Shown here piece by piece: positions 35,255-41,922 of a stretch of 64,000 nt of DNA. The stretch's first letter is position 1; the number at the start of each line of letters is the position of its first letter. Source of the stretch: Desulfofundulus kuznetsovii DSM 6115 (GTDB lineage Bacteria > Bacillota > Desulfotomaculia > Desulfotomaculales > Desulfovirgulaceae); contig NC_015573.1 of assembly GCF_000214705.1 (NCBI RefSeq), positions 1,635,001 to 1,699,000 on the forward strand, in the 5' to 3' direction. A program made the position numbers and the translations under genes. A model generated the notes under the pieces. That model was not told the origin of the DNA. It saw only the letters and a program-made list of their open reading frames with translations, and did no database searches.

Positions 35255-35629
35255 TTAAATACGGCGCTGGCCGTTATGGATTTCGAAACTCCAGTTGAGC
35301 CCGTTATTGTTATCCCAGTTATAGGCGTTGTCCCGGAAACAGAAGTTGAAGCGGCTTTCATCGGGTATTTCCAGCGTTTTGACAAAACCCCACCCCGTGC
35401 GGGACATCCGTAAATCCTGGACGTTGCGCCAGTTCCGGGGGTCCCCGAATCCCACGTGCAGGTAAACTTGTTCGGCACCGCTTTGGGCCAGCAGTCCGTT
35501 GTAAAATACGGTGATCTCATCGTAGGCTGTGATCGGTGTGGGATCTACCACAACTCCACCGGGGAAGTCGGCGTCGTGCATGGCTTTGAGCCGCCCCTCA
35601 CCTTCCCCGAAATTGCTTGGATGCGCCAA
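35255..35629 (-). CDS. Starch-binding-like module protein (CBM25/CBM53 type)
   Basis: 124 residues, almost wholly one beta-sandwich carbohydrate-binding module. YDEITVFYNGLLAQSGAEQV, VYLHVGFGDPRNWRN and FNFCFRDNAYNWDNNNGLNW are typical of CBM25/CBM53 starch-binding domains, with the aromatic residues usually used for glucan stacking. There is no catalytic domain and no signal peptide, so it would bind intracellular glucan. TTG start at 35629, 9 nt after AGGAGG. It heads the minus-strand glucan operon with the GT4 and nucleotidyltransferase genes. Confidence 0.85.
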   Translation of the reverse strand: MAHPSNFGEGEGRLKAMHDADFPGGVVVDPTPITAYDEITVFYNGLLAQSGAEQVYLHVGFGDPRNWRNVQDLRMSRTGWGFVKTLEIPDESRFNFCFRDNAYNWDNNNGLNWSFEIHNGQRRI

Positions 35630-35937
35630 ACAATATCACCTCCTGGCTGCAACGGTAAACAAAATCAGGCCACAGGCTTATTATTATGCCGGCGGGTTTT
35701 TTTTATGCACATAACTTTCAGGCTCTTCTGCAGCTGAGTTTCCCTACTTTCCAACTACCCTGTTTTGGCTCCCGCTCGCTCTGGTGACCCAGCACTCACC
35801 GGATTCATATACCTGCCCGGAGATTGAAAGCCTGTATTAGGCAGCAATTATCCTATCAATGAACTCCGGTTACAGTGAGTGCTGGGGGCCAAACTATTGC
35901 TCGGCTCAAAGCTCCGCCAGGCTTCCCGAAAGGAAAT
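35630..35937. other. Intergenic stretch holding a ~100-bp inverted-repeat element
   Basis: No gene. It contains ATGCCGGCGGGTTTTTTTT-like terminator-ish sequence near 35690 and the terminal-inverted-repeat element at 35788-35886 described separately. TTTGGC at 35764-35769 and GCCAAA at 35888-35893 may extend the pairing outward. Confidence 0.6.
35788..35886. repeat. Twin inverted-repeat element, copy 1 (99 bp)
   Basis: Begins CCCAGCACTCAC and ends GTGAGTGCTGGG, perfect 12-bp inverted termini. A second element with the same termini and nearly the same length lies at 44909-45004 in opposite orientation; the two share 16 bp (CCCAGCACTCACCGGA) at one end when aligned, while most of the interior has diverged. 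No ORF inside and no clear target-site duplication. It could be a MITE-like element or a structured RNA. Confidence 0.75.
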
Positions 35938-35984
35938 AAAAAAGCCCGCCGGGGGCCAGTGTTTCCGGCTCCGGCGGGTTTTTT
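35938..35984. terminator. Bidirectional intrinsic terminator after the isocitrate dehydrogenase gene
   Basis: CCCGCCGG (35945-35952) pairs with CCGGCGGG (35971-35978), flanked by AAAAAA on the left and TTTTTT on the right, so it ends the minus-strand TCA operon and would also act on plus-strand transcripts. Confidence 0.88.
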
Positions 35985-35999
35985 CAGCTTCCTTAATGT

Positions 36000-36027
36000 C
36001 TTGAAGTGCAGGGTCCTGCATTTCAAG
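36000..36027. repeat. Perfect inverted repeat across the isocitrate dehydrogenase stop codon
   Basis: CTTGAAGTGCAGG pairs with CCTGCATTTCAAG across a GT loop (13 bp, one G-U). It includes the TGA stop of the downstream-most operon gene and has no T-run; the regular terminator lies 16 bp further on. Confidence 0.7.
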
Positions 36028-37027
36028 CCTGCATTTTGCTTATAATTGCATCGGCCATGTCGCTGGTGCCGGCGCTGCCTCCCAGGTCGTAGGTCAGGGC
36101 CTTGCCTTCCCGCAGTACGGCCAGCACGGCCTCGTATATACGGTTGGCCGCCTCATCTTCGCCCAGGTGCTGCAGCATCATTATGCCGGACAAAATCATG
36201 GCCAGGGGGTTGATGCGGTTCTTTCCGGCATGTTTGGGGGCGCTGCCGTGGACCGGCTCAAAGACCGCCACCTCGTGGCCGATGTTTGCTCCCGGGGCGA
36301 CACCCAGGCCGCCCACCAGACCGGCACAGAGGTCGCTGACGATATCCCCGTACAGGTTGGGCAGCACCAGGACGTCGTAGTTTTCCGGGGCCTGTACCAG
36401 TTTCATGCACATAGCGTCTACGATCATGTCTTCAAAAACAATGTCCGGGTATTCCCGGGCCACCTTCCGGGCGCATTCCAGAAACAGGCCATCGGTGAGT
36501 TTCATGATATTGGCCTTATGTACGGCGGTGACTTTTTTGCGCCCCTGTTTCCGGGCCAGTTCGAAGGCAAAGCGTGCAATGCGCTCCGAGGCCTGGCGGG
36601 TGATGATTTTAATACTTTCGGCTGCATCCGTGCCCACCCGGTGTTCAATGCCCGCATACAGGTCTTCCGTGTTCTCCCTTACCACCACCAGGTCCACGTT
36701 CTGGTAACGGGTGACTATCCCCGGCAGGGTGCGGGCCGGGCGTACGTTGGCGTAAAGGTTTAATTCCTGGCGCAGGGTAACGTTTACGCTGCGGAAGCCT
36801 CCACCCACCGGGGTGGTGATGGGCCCTTTCAAAGCTACCCGGTTCCGGCGGATGGAGTCCAGTACGTACCCGGGTAAAGGAGTGCCGTACTGTGGGATCA
36901 GAGCTTCCCCGGCCTCCACCACTTCCCATTCAATATTTGTACCGCTGGCGTCGATAACCCGGCGGGCGGCCTGGGCGATCTCCGGGCCCACGCCGTCACC
37001 GGGGATCAGGGTTACTTTATGTGCCAC
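36023..37027 (-). CDS. NAD-dependent isocitrate dehydrogenase (IDH3/LeuB family)
   Basis: 334-residue beta-decarboxylating dehydrogenase. The substrate-recognition loop reads [15 protein letters not shown], followed by [17 protein letters not shown]. The RSxNxxLR signature with serine and asparagine is that of isocitrate dehydrogenases; isopropylmalate and homoisocitrate dehydrogenases differ here. [26 protein letters not shown] and [15 protein letters not shown] complete the site. It is the last gene of an operon with aconitase-like LeuC/LeuD subunits and a homocitrate-synthase-like enzyme and probably makes 2-oxoglutarate. Homoisocitrate dehydrogenase is the alternative. Confidence 0.9.
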   Translation of the reverse strand: MAHKVTLIPGDGVGPEIAQAARRVIDASGTNIEWEVVEAGEALIPQYGTPLPGYVLDSIRRNRVALKGPITTPVGGGFRSVNVTLRQELNLYANVRPARTLPGIVTRYQNVDLVVVRENTEDLYAGIEHRVGTDAAESIKIITRQASERIARFAFELARKQGRKKVTAVHKANIMKLTDGLFLECARKVAREYPDIVFEDMIVDAMCMKLVQAPENYDVLVLPNLYGDIVSDLCAGLVGGLGVAPGANIGHEVAVFEPVHGSAPKHAGKNRINPLAMILSGIMMLQHLGEDEAANRIYEAVLAVLREGKALTYDLGGSAGTSDMADAIISKMQA

Positions 37028-37051
37028 CGCTTAATTCCTCCTAGTGCTTGC

Positions 37052-37552
37052 CTAATCGAAATTAAAACCGCCATATTTCCGGAAGTGGGCTACCAGGCCG
37101 CCGTCGTTGAGAATTTTAATCATCACCGGGGGGAGGGGTTTGGCCGCAATGGTTAATCCTTTTGTCTTGTTGGTAATCACGCCGGTGCTTAGGTCCACCA
37201 TCAGCTCATCCCCCGGCTCGATCCGGTCGGTGTCGCATTCCACGACGGGCAGCCCCGTATTGATGGCGTTGCGGAAGAAAATGCGGGCAAAGGATTTGGC
37301 CAGCACGGCGGAAATCCCGGCGTACTTGATGGCCAGGGGTGCTTGCTCCCGGGACGAGCCGCAGCCGAAATTACGGCCGGCCACGATAAAATCGCCCGCG
37401 TTGATCTTCTGGTAAAAATCGGGATCCAGGTCCTCCATGACATGTTTGGCCAGCTCCCGCATGTCCAGGGTTTTAAATTTATATTTACCCGAAATAATGT
37501 AGTCGGTATTTACGTCATCGCCAAATTTATGGGCTTTTCCCTGTAAAAGCAT
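37052..37552 (-). CDS. Aconitase/isopropylmalate isomerase family small subunit
   Basis: 166-residue LeuD-type swivel subunit: GKAHKFGDDVNTDYIISGKY, AGRNFGCGSSREQAPLAIK and IFFRNAINTGLPVVE. It combines with the LeuC-like protein to form a [4Fe-4S] hydro-lyase. The substrate (isopropylmalate, homoaconitate or citrate) is set by a short loop after NTDYII; YKFKT here is not the classical LeuD loop. Operon context with isocitrate dehydrogenase suggests citrate/isocitrate. ATG at 37552 follows AGGTGACGGG. Confidence 0.88.
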   Translation of the reverse strand: MLLQGKAHKFGDDVNTDYIISGKYKFKTLDMRELAKHVMEDLDPDFYQKINAGDFIVAGRNFGCGSSREQAPLAIKYAGISAVLAKSFARIFFRNAINTGLPVVECDTDRIEPGDELMVDLSTGVITNKTKGLTIAAKPLPPVMIKILNDGGLVAHFRKYGGFNFD

Positions 37553-37576
37553 CCCGTCACCTACTTTATGTTCAGT

Positions 37577-38833
37577 TTAACGCAAAAACTCCCGCGGGTC
37601 GGTGATCCGTCCGGTGAGGGCCGAGGCCGCCACCGTGGCCGGGGAAGCCAGGTAAATAAAGGCTTTGCTGTTGCCCATGCGGCCTTTAAAGTTGCGGTTG
37701 GCGGTGGAAATTACATTTTCTCCGTCGGAAGGTACACCGTTATGGGTGCCCACGCAGGGCCCGCAGCCAGGGGTGACTACAGCGGCACCGCTTTCCACCA
37801 GGGCCTGGATAACCCCTTCCTGCATGGCCTGAAGGTAAATGCGCCTGGAAGCAGGCGCGACAATCAGACGCACGTCCCGGTGGATGCGCCTTCCGGCCAG
37901 AATTTGGGCGGCAATGCGCAGGTCCTCCAGCCGCCCGTTGGTGCAGGTGCCGATCACCGCCTGCTGGATGGGGGTTCCGGCCACCTCCGCCACCGGGCAG
38001 ACGTTATCCACCCGGTGGGGCCGGGCCACCTGGGGTTCCAGATTGGATACGTCATATTCCTTGATCCGGGCGTAACGGGCATCGGGATCCGGGCTTACGG
38101 GGAGGAACTGCCGGCGGGTAAACCGGGCCAGCCAGGCAAAGGTCTTTTCGTCGGCTTCCATTAAACCCGCCTTGGCACCCATTTCAATGGCCATGTTGGC
38201 CATGGTAAAACGCCCGTCCATGGACAGGTTGGCAATGGCTTCACCGGTGTATTCCGCCGCCATGTAAGTGGCGCCGTCGGCCGTTACATCACCGATGAGA
38301 TACAGAATAAGATCTTTGGCGTAAACACCCCGGGGCAGGGTGCCGTGACAGACAAACTTGAAGGTTTCGGGCACTTTAAACCACATCTGCCCCGAAATCA
38401 TGGCACCGGCCAGATCGGTGGAACCCACGCCCGTAGAAAAGGCATTGAGCGCCCCGTACGTGCAGGTATGGGAATCGGCGCCAATAACCAGGGTTCCGGG
38501 ACCTACCCGCCCGCTCTCCGGCACTACCTGGTGGCAGACACCTTCCCCGATGTCGTAAAGATGAATGCCCTTTTCCCGGGCGAACCGGCGCATCAGCTGG
38601 TGCAAAGCCGATACCCCTTCATTGGGGCTGGGGGCACTGTGATCGATAACAAGGGCAACCCGGTCGGGATCAAAAACCCGTGTGCCCTCCATTTCCTGAA
38701 AGGCCCGGATGGCCAGGGGAGAGGTACCGTCCTGACCCATGACGAAGTCAACCCGGGCTACCACGATATCATTGGCATAGGCCTCCTGACCGCTGTGGCT
38801 GGAAAGAATTTTTTCAATGATGGTCTGACCCAA
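37577..38833 (-). CDS. Aconitase/homoaconitase family large subunit (LeuC-like)
   Basis: 418 residues. The N-terminus after the chosen TTG start (38833) is GQTIIEKILSSHSG, exactly where the family usually begins; an in-frame ATG at 38866 would add 11 residues inside the upstream gene. GADSHTCTYGALNAFSTGVGS and VIGTCTNGRLEDL with TPGCGPCVGTHNGV supply the three cysteine ligands of the [4Fe-4S] cluster. It belongs to the archaeal/bacterial two-subunit branch that includes isopropylmalate isomerase and homoaconitase. With the small subunit and the isocitrate dehydrogenase it is most simply an aconitase. Confidence 0.88.
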   Translation of the reverse strand: MGQTIIEKILSSHSGQEAYANDIVVARVDFVMGQDGTSPLAIRAFQEMEGTRVFDPDRVALVIDHSAPSPNEGVSALHQLMRRFAREKGIHLYDIGEGVCHQVVPESGRVGPGTLVIGADSHTCTYGALNAFSTGVGSTDLAGAMISGQMWFKVPETFKFVCHGTLPRGVYAKDLILYLIGDVTADGATYMAAEYTGEAIANLSMDGRFTMANMAIEMGAKAGLMEADEKTFAWLARFTRRQFLPVSPDPDARYARIKEYDVSNLEPQVARPHRVDNVCPVAEVAGTPIQQAVIGTCTNGRLEDLRIAAQILAGRRIHRDVRLIVAPASRRIYLQAMQEGVIQALVESGAAVVTPGCGPCVGTHNGVPSDGENVISTANRNFKGRMGNSKAFIYLASPATVAASALTGRITDPREFLR

Positions 38834-38840
38834 GACAAAA

Positions 38841-40007
38841 TCACTTCTTTCCAAAGTAATCTTCATAAATGTACATGAGCTCTTTGTCGAAGAGCGGCCG
38901 CTTTAAGGCCACACAATAAGAACGAACCTTGGCCAGCAATTCCTGGGCGCGGAATTCGCTCAAATGGATCCCGTACTCGGCAAACTTGGCCTTCAGGGCG
39001 GCGGTACCGGAGTGCTTGCCGATCACGATCTGGCGCTCCAGGCCCACCTCTTCCGGATGGAAAGCCTCGTATGTCTTCGGGTTCTTCAGGGCGCCGTCGG
39101 CGTGGATGCCCGATTCATGGGCAAACATATTGGAGCCCACAATGGCCTTCCAGGCCGGTAGCTCCCGGCCGGAAGCCCGGGACACGTATTCAGCAATTTC
39201 CCGGAACATCTCAGTTTTGAATCCCAGATCAATGCCCATCAAGTGTTTCAAGGCCATGACCACTTCCTCCAGGGCGGCGTTTCCTGCCCGCTCACCCAGG
39301 CCGATCACGGTCACCCCCACGTGAGTAGCACCGGCCCTGACACCGGCGAGGGCGTTGGCTGTGGCCATGCCGAAGTCGTTATGGGTATGCATCTCAATAT
39401 CTATGTCCACATGTTTAAGGATGGCTTGAATGCGCTCGTAGGTAGTGAAGGGATCCAGAATGCCCACGGTGTCGCAGTAGCGCAACCGGTCGGCACCGGC
39501 CTCCTTGGCCGCCCTGGCAAACTGGATCAGGAAATCCATGTCGGTGCGGGAGGCGTCTTCGGCGTTAACCGAGATATACATGCCTTCCTTCTTGGCGAAC
39601 TCTACGGCCTTGACCATTTGCTCCAGCACCCATTCCCGGCTGGTTTGCAGCTTGTATTTAATGTGGATATCCGAGGTAGAAATAGAAATGGCCACGGCAT
39701 CTACCCCGCAGGCCAGGGAGGCTTCGATATCTTTGATTACCGGGCGGTTCCACCCCATAATGCTGGCTTTAAGGCCCGCCCTGCAAATTTCCTTAATGGC
39801 TTCCATCTCATCGCCGCCCATTACGGGGATGCCTGCTTCGATTTGGTGTACGCCAATTTCATCTAAAAACTTGGCTATGCGTACCTTCTCCCGGTTGGCA
39901 AAGACCACTCCTGCCGTCTGCTCGCCATCCCGCAGGGTGGTATCCACAATAATAATTTTCCTTTGCTCATTTTTTTCGGTCGTATTTTCACTCAGCTTTT
40001 CACTCAT
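38841..40007 (-). CDS. Homocitrate-synthase-like enzyme, probable Re-citrate synthase
   Basis: 388-residue DRE-TIM aldolase condensing acetyl-CoA with a 2-oxoacid. IVDTTLRDGEQTAGVVF, IEAGIPVMGGDEMEAIKE, HTHNDFGMATANALAG and GLGERAGNAALEEVV form the metal and acyl-CoA site. The SISTSDIHIKYKL stretch resembles enzymes shown to be Re-face citrate synthases in anaerobes; it is also close to NifV homocitrate synthases. No nif gene is in the window, and the operon continues with aconitase-like subunits and isocitrate dehydrogenase, favouring citrate. There is no LeuA-type C-terminal regulatory domain. ATG at 40007 follows AAGGGGTGA. Confidence 0.85.
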   Translation of the reverse strand: MSEKLSENTTEKNEQRKIIIVDTTLRDGEQTAGVVFANREKVRIAKFLDEIGVHQIEAGIPVMGGDEMEAIKEICRAGLKASIMGWNRPVIKDIEASLACGVDAVAISISTSDIHIKYKLQTSREWVLEQMVKAVEFAKKEGMYISVNAEDASRTDMDFLIQFARAAKEAGADRLRYCDTVGILDPFTTYERIQAILKHVDIDIEMHTHNDFGMATANALAGVRAGATHVGVTVIGLGERAGNAALEEVVMALKHLMGIDLGFKTEMFREIAEYVSRASGRELPAWKAIVGSNMFAHESGIHADGALKNPKTYEAFHPEEVGLERQIVIGKHSGTAALKAKFAEYGIHLSEFRAQELLAKVRSYCVALKRPLFDKELMYIYEDYFGKK

Positions 40008-40215
40008 TTTTTTCACCCCTTGTCATATCCTTTTTCCGAACAGTTTCGTAGCAAAATGCGACATAAAATTATACAGCTTTAATAATACCATGAAATCGGT
40101 TAACTGAAAAGCATTATTTGGGCCGATCCTCGCTCACCCGGGTGCTTCCTCCCGGTGGCCATTCTGTGACACCCAGCGGTCAAAATCCGGCCGTGGGTAG
40201 AAAATCGCGGGCAAT

Positions 40216-40231
40216 TGGGGGACCTTTTGCT
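40216..40231 (+). promoter_or_regulatory. Candidate sigma-54 promoter
   Basis: TGG, ten bases and TTGCT conform to the invariant GG-N10-GC spacing of sigma-54 promoters (consensus TGGCACRNNNNTTGCW), though CAC is replaced by GGG. It is 229 bp before the transporter start. A PAS/sigma-54 activator is encoded at 21.7-23.4 kb; any link is inference. Confidence 0.35.
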
Positions 40232-40358
40232 TTCTTTGAGCAAAAGCGAAACCATTTAGTTGGTGGTTTTGTCTATTGCCGGAAAATTTATATTCTCGTC
40301 TGGTCAAACAAAATACAATAAAAGAAAAAGGCGGAGGGATGCCCCGGGGAGGGATGCT

Positions 40359-40388
40359 ATGACCAGCAGAAAGCCCCATCGTATTTAA
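40359..40388 (+). CDS. Leader mini-ORF 1 (9 residues)
   Basis: ATG preceded by GGGGAGGG at good spacing, encoding MTSRKPHRI and a stop. It has too little sequence to show homology. It precedes the OFA transporter and may be a translated leader. Confidence 0.3.
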   Translation: MTSRKPHRI

Positions 40389-40409
40389 AAGGGAGTGCAG
40401 CAACAAGTG

Positions 40410-40448
40410 ATGTATTTAACCAAATATGACCGGAGGTGTATCCCATGA
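40410..40448 (+). CDS. Leader mini-ORF 2 (12 residues), overlapping the transporter start
   Basis: Encodes MYLTKYDRRCIP; its TGA overlaps the transporter ATG (ATGA), the arrangement of translational coupling. Its own ribosome-binding site is poor, so it may be fortuitous. Confidence 0.25.
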   Translation: MYLTKYDRRCIP

Positions 40449-41695
40449 ATCAGTCCAACCAGCCCAGTTTGGCCCGGGCCTGGTCGGTTCCCCTTGCCGG
40501 CATGGGTATAAATCTGGCCCTGGGTGTGTTATACACCTGGAGTGTTTTTGCTGCGGCCCTCATTGATCAGTTGCATTGGACCAAAACCCAGTCCCAGTTT
40601 CCCTATACCCTGGCCTGTGTGATGTTTGCCCTGTTCATGGTTCCGGCGGGGCGTATGGTGGATAAGTTTGGCCCCCGGTTGGTGGCCACCATTGGCGGTA
40701 TCCTGGCCGGTGCGGGTATGATCATCTCGGGAGTTACCCAATCCCTGGCAGGTATAACCATTGGTTTTGGGCTTATCGTTGGTGCGGCCCTGGGGTTTGG
40801 ATATGGTGCTCCCACGCCGGCGGCGGTGAAATGGTTCCAGCCCCATAAGAAGGGACTGATTGCCGGTCTGGTGGTGGCCGGATTCGGCCTGGCTTCGGTT
40901 TATACCGCTCCCATGACCAAGTATTTCCTGGCTAATTACGGTATTTCCAGAACCTTTATCTATGAAGGAATTATATTCTTAGCCGTTATCGTCATCCTGG
41001 CCCAGGTGCTTGCCTTCCCGCCTCCGGGTTATGTGCCTTACGGCGGTCCGCCTCCCGCCACCAGGGCGGCCACCGCGGCCAGCTCCAAGCAGGACTTCAG
41101 CCCCCGCGAGATGCTGGCCACACCCCAGTTTTACCTGCTCTGGTTGATGTTCTGCTTCGCCGCTTCGGCAGGGCTGTTGGTCATCGGCCACCTGGCCAAG
41201 ATTGCCCAGATTCAGGGGGGGATCAACTGGGGCTTCGTGTTTGTGGCGGTGCTGGCCGTAGCCAATGCCGGCGGGCGCGTACTGGCCGGATGGTTGAGCG
41301 ACCGGCTGGGCCGGACCAACACCATGCTTTTGGTGTTTGCCATTCAAGCGGCCAACATGCTGCTGTTTGCCTCCTACAAGAGTGCGGCAACCCTGTTTAT
41401 TGGTTCGGTTCTCACCGGGATAGCTTACGGGGCCAACCTTTCCCTCTTCCCGTCGGCTACTTACGACTACTTCGGGTTGAAGAATGCCGGTATCAACTAC
41501 GGGCTGGTCTTTACCGCCTGGGGTGCCGGCGCCCTCATCGGGCCAATCATTGCGGGGCGGGCGGCTGACCTGACCGGCGGCTACAATGCCAGCTACCTGA
41601 TCTCCGCCGCCCTGCTGGTGGTGGCCGCCATCCTCAGCTTCGTCACCAAGCCACCCACGAAACCGGTATCGGACGGGCAGGCAGTAAAAGTCTAG
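40445..41695 (+). CDS. OFA-family MFS transporter (oxalate/formate antiporter-like)
   Basis: 416 residues, 12 predicted transmembrane helices. It opens WSVPLAGMGINLALGVLYTWSV-like (split here as LARAWSVPLAG, MGINLALGVLYTW), typical of OFA members; the MFS loop motifs G-x-x-x-D-K-x-G-R-type (GRMVDKFGPRLVA) and AGWLSDRLGR are present. OFA proteins exchange oxalate and formate or import other carboxylates; the substrate is not readable. ATG at 40445 follows GGAGGTG. It is monocistronic and ends at a GC hairpin. Confidence 0.9.
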   Translation: MNQSNQPSLARAWSVPLAGMGINLALGVLYTWSVFAAALIDQLHWTKTQSQFPYTLACVMFALFMVPAGRMVDKFGPRLVATIGGILAGAGMIISGVTQSLAGITIGFGLIVGAALGFGYGAPTPAAVKWFQPHKKGLIAGLVVAGFGLASVYTAPMTKYFLANYGISRTFIYEGIIFLAVIVILAQVLAFPPPGYVPYGGPPPATRAATAASSKQDFSPREMLATPQFYLLWLMFCFAASAGLLVIGHLAKIAQIQGGINWGFVFVAVLAVANAGGRVLAGWLSDRLGRTNTMLLVFAIQAANMLLFASYKSAATLFIGSVLTGIAYGANLSLFPSATYDYFGLKNAGINYGLVFTAWGAGALIGPIIAGRAADLTGGYNASYLISAALLVVAAILSFVTKPPTKPVSDGQAVKV

Positions 41696-41910
41696 ATTGG
41701 GGCGGGTTTCCACCCGCCCCTTACCATTTCAGAAAGGAATTTTCCAGCACCGTCGTTGATGATCGTTCGGGCCTCTTCTAACGTAGTGGCGGCAAAAAGC
41801 TCCTCCAGGACATAATCCAGTTCTTCCAGGCTGGTCATCTCCTGGACCTTTTGTTGCAAATCGGCCGATTTCTTAAAAGCCCATTTTGCTTGAAAGGGCG
41901 GCGGCCACCT
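41692..41910 (-). pseudogene. Fragment of a DUF4351-like (Rpn-associated) protein
   Basis: An open minus-strand frame of about 72 codons with coding-like composition but no start at its 5' end, bounded by TAA (41911-41913) and TAG (41692-41694). The C-terminal part reads VQEMTSLEELDYVLEELFAA, TTLEEARTIINDG, resembling the helical C-terminus (DUF4351) of Rpn-type transposase-like nucleases. It is truncated at both ends of the normal domain structure and overlaps the transporter's terminator. Identification is by pattern only. Confidence 0.45.
41699..41720 (+). terminator. GC-rich hairpin after the OFA transporter
   Basis: GGGGCGGGT pairs with ACCCGCCCC around TTCC, 4 bp after the stop codon. 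Only two T residues follow, so termination may be imperfect. Confidence 0.65.
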
Positions 41911-41922
41911 TTAGAACTGTGA

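Larger units (their letters stand above)
40008..40444. other. Divergent intergenic region with two leader mini-ORFs
   Basis: Separates the citrate operon from the OFA transporter gene. It contains a possible sigma-54 promoter (40216-40231), a tandem GGAGGGATGC repeated twice (near 40333 and 40348), and two very short reading frames described separately. No tRNA or riboswitch was recognised. Confidence 0.6.

Noticed and set aside
36023-37027. 3-isopropylmalate dehydrogenase (leuB)
   Set aside because: The recognition loop is RSVNVTLR as in isocitrate dehydrogenases, and no leuA-type gene accompanies it.
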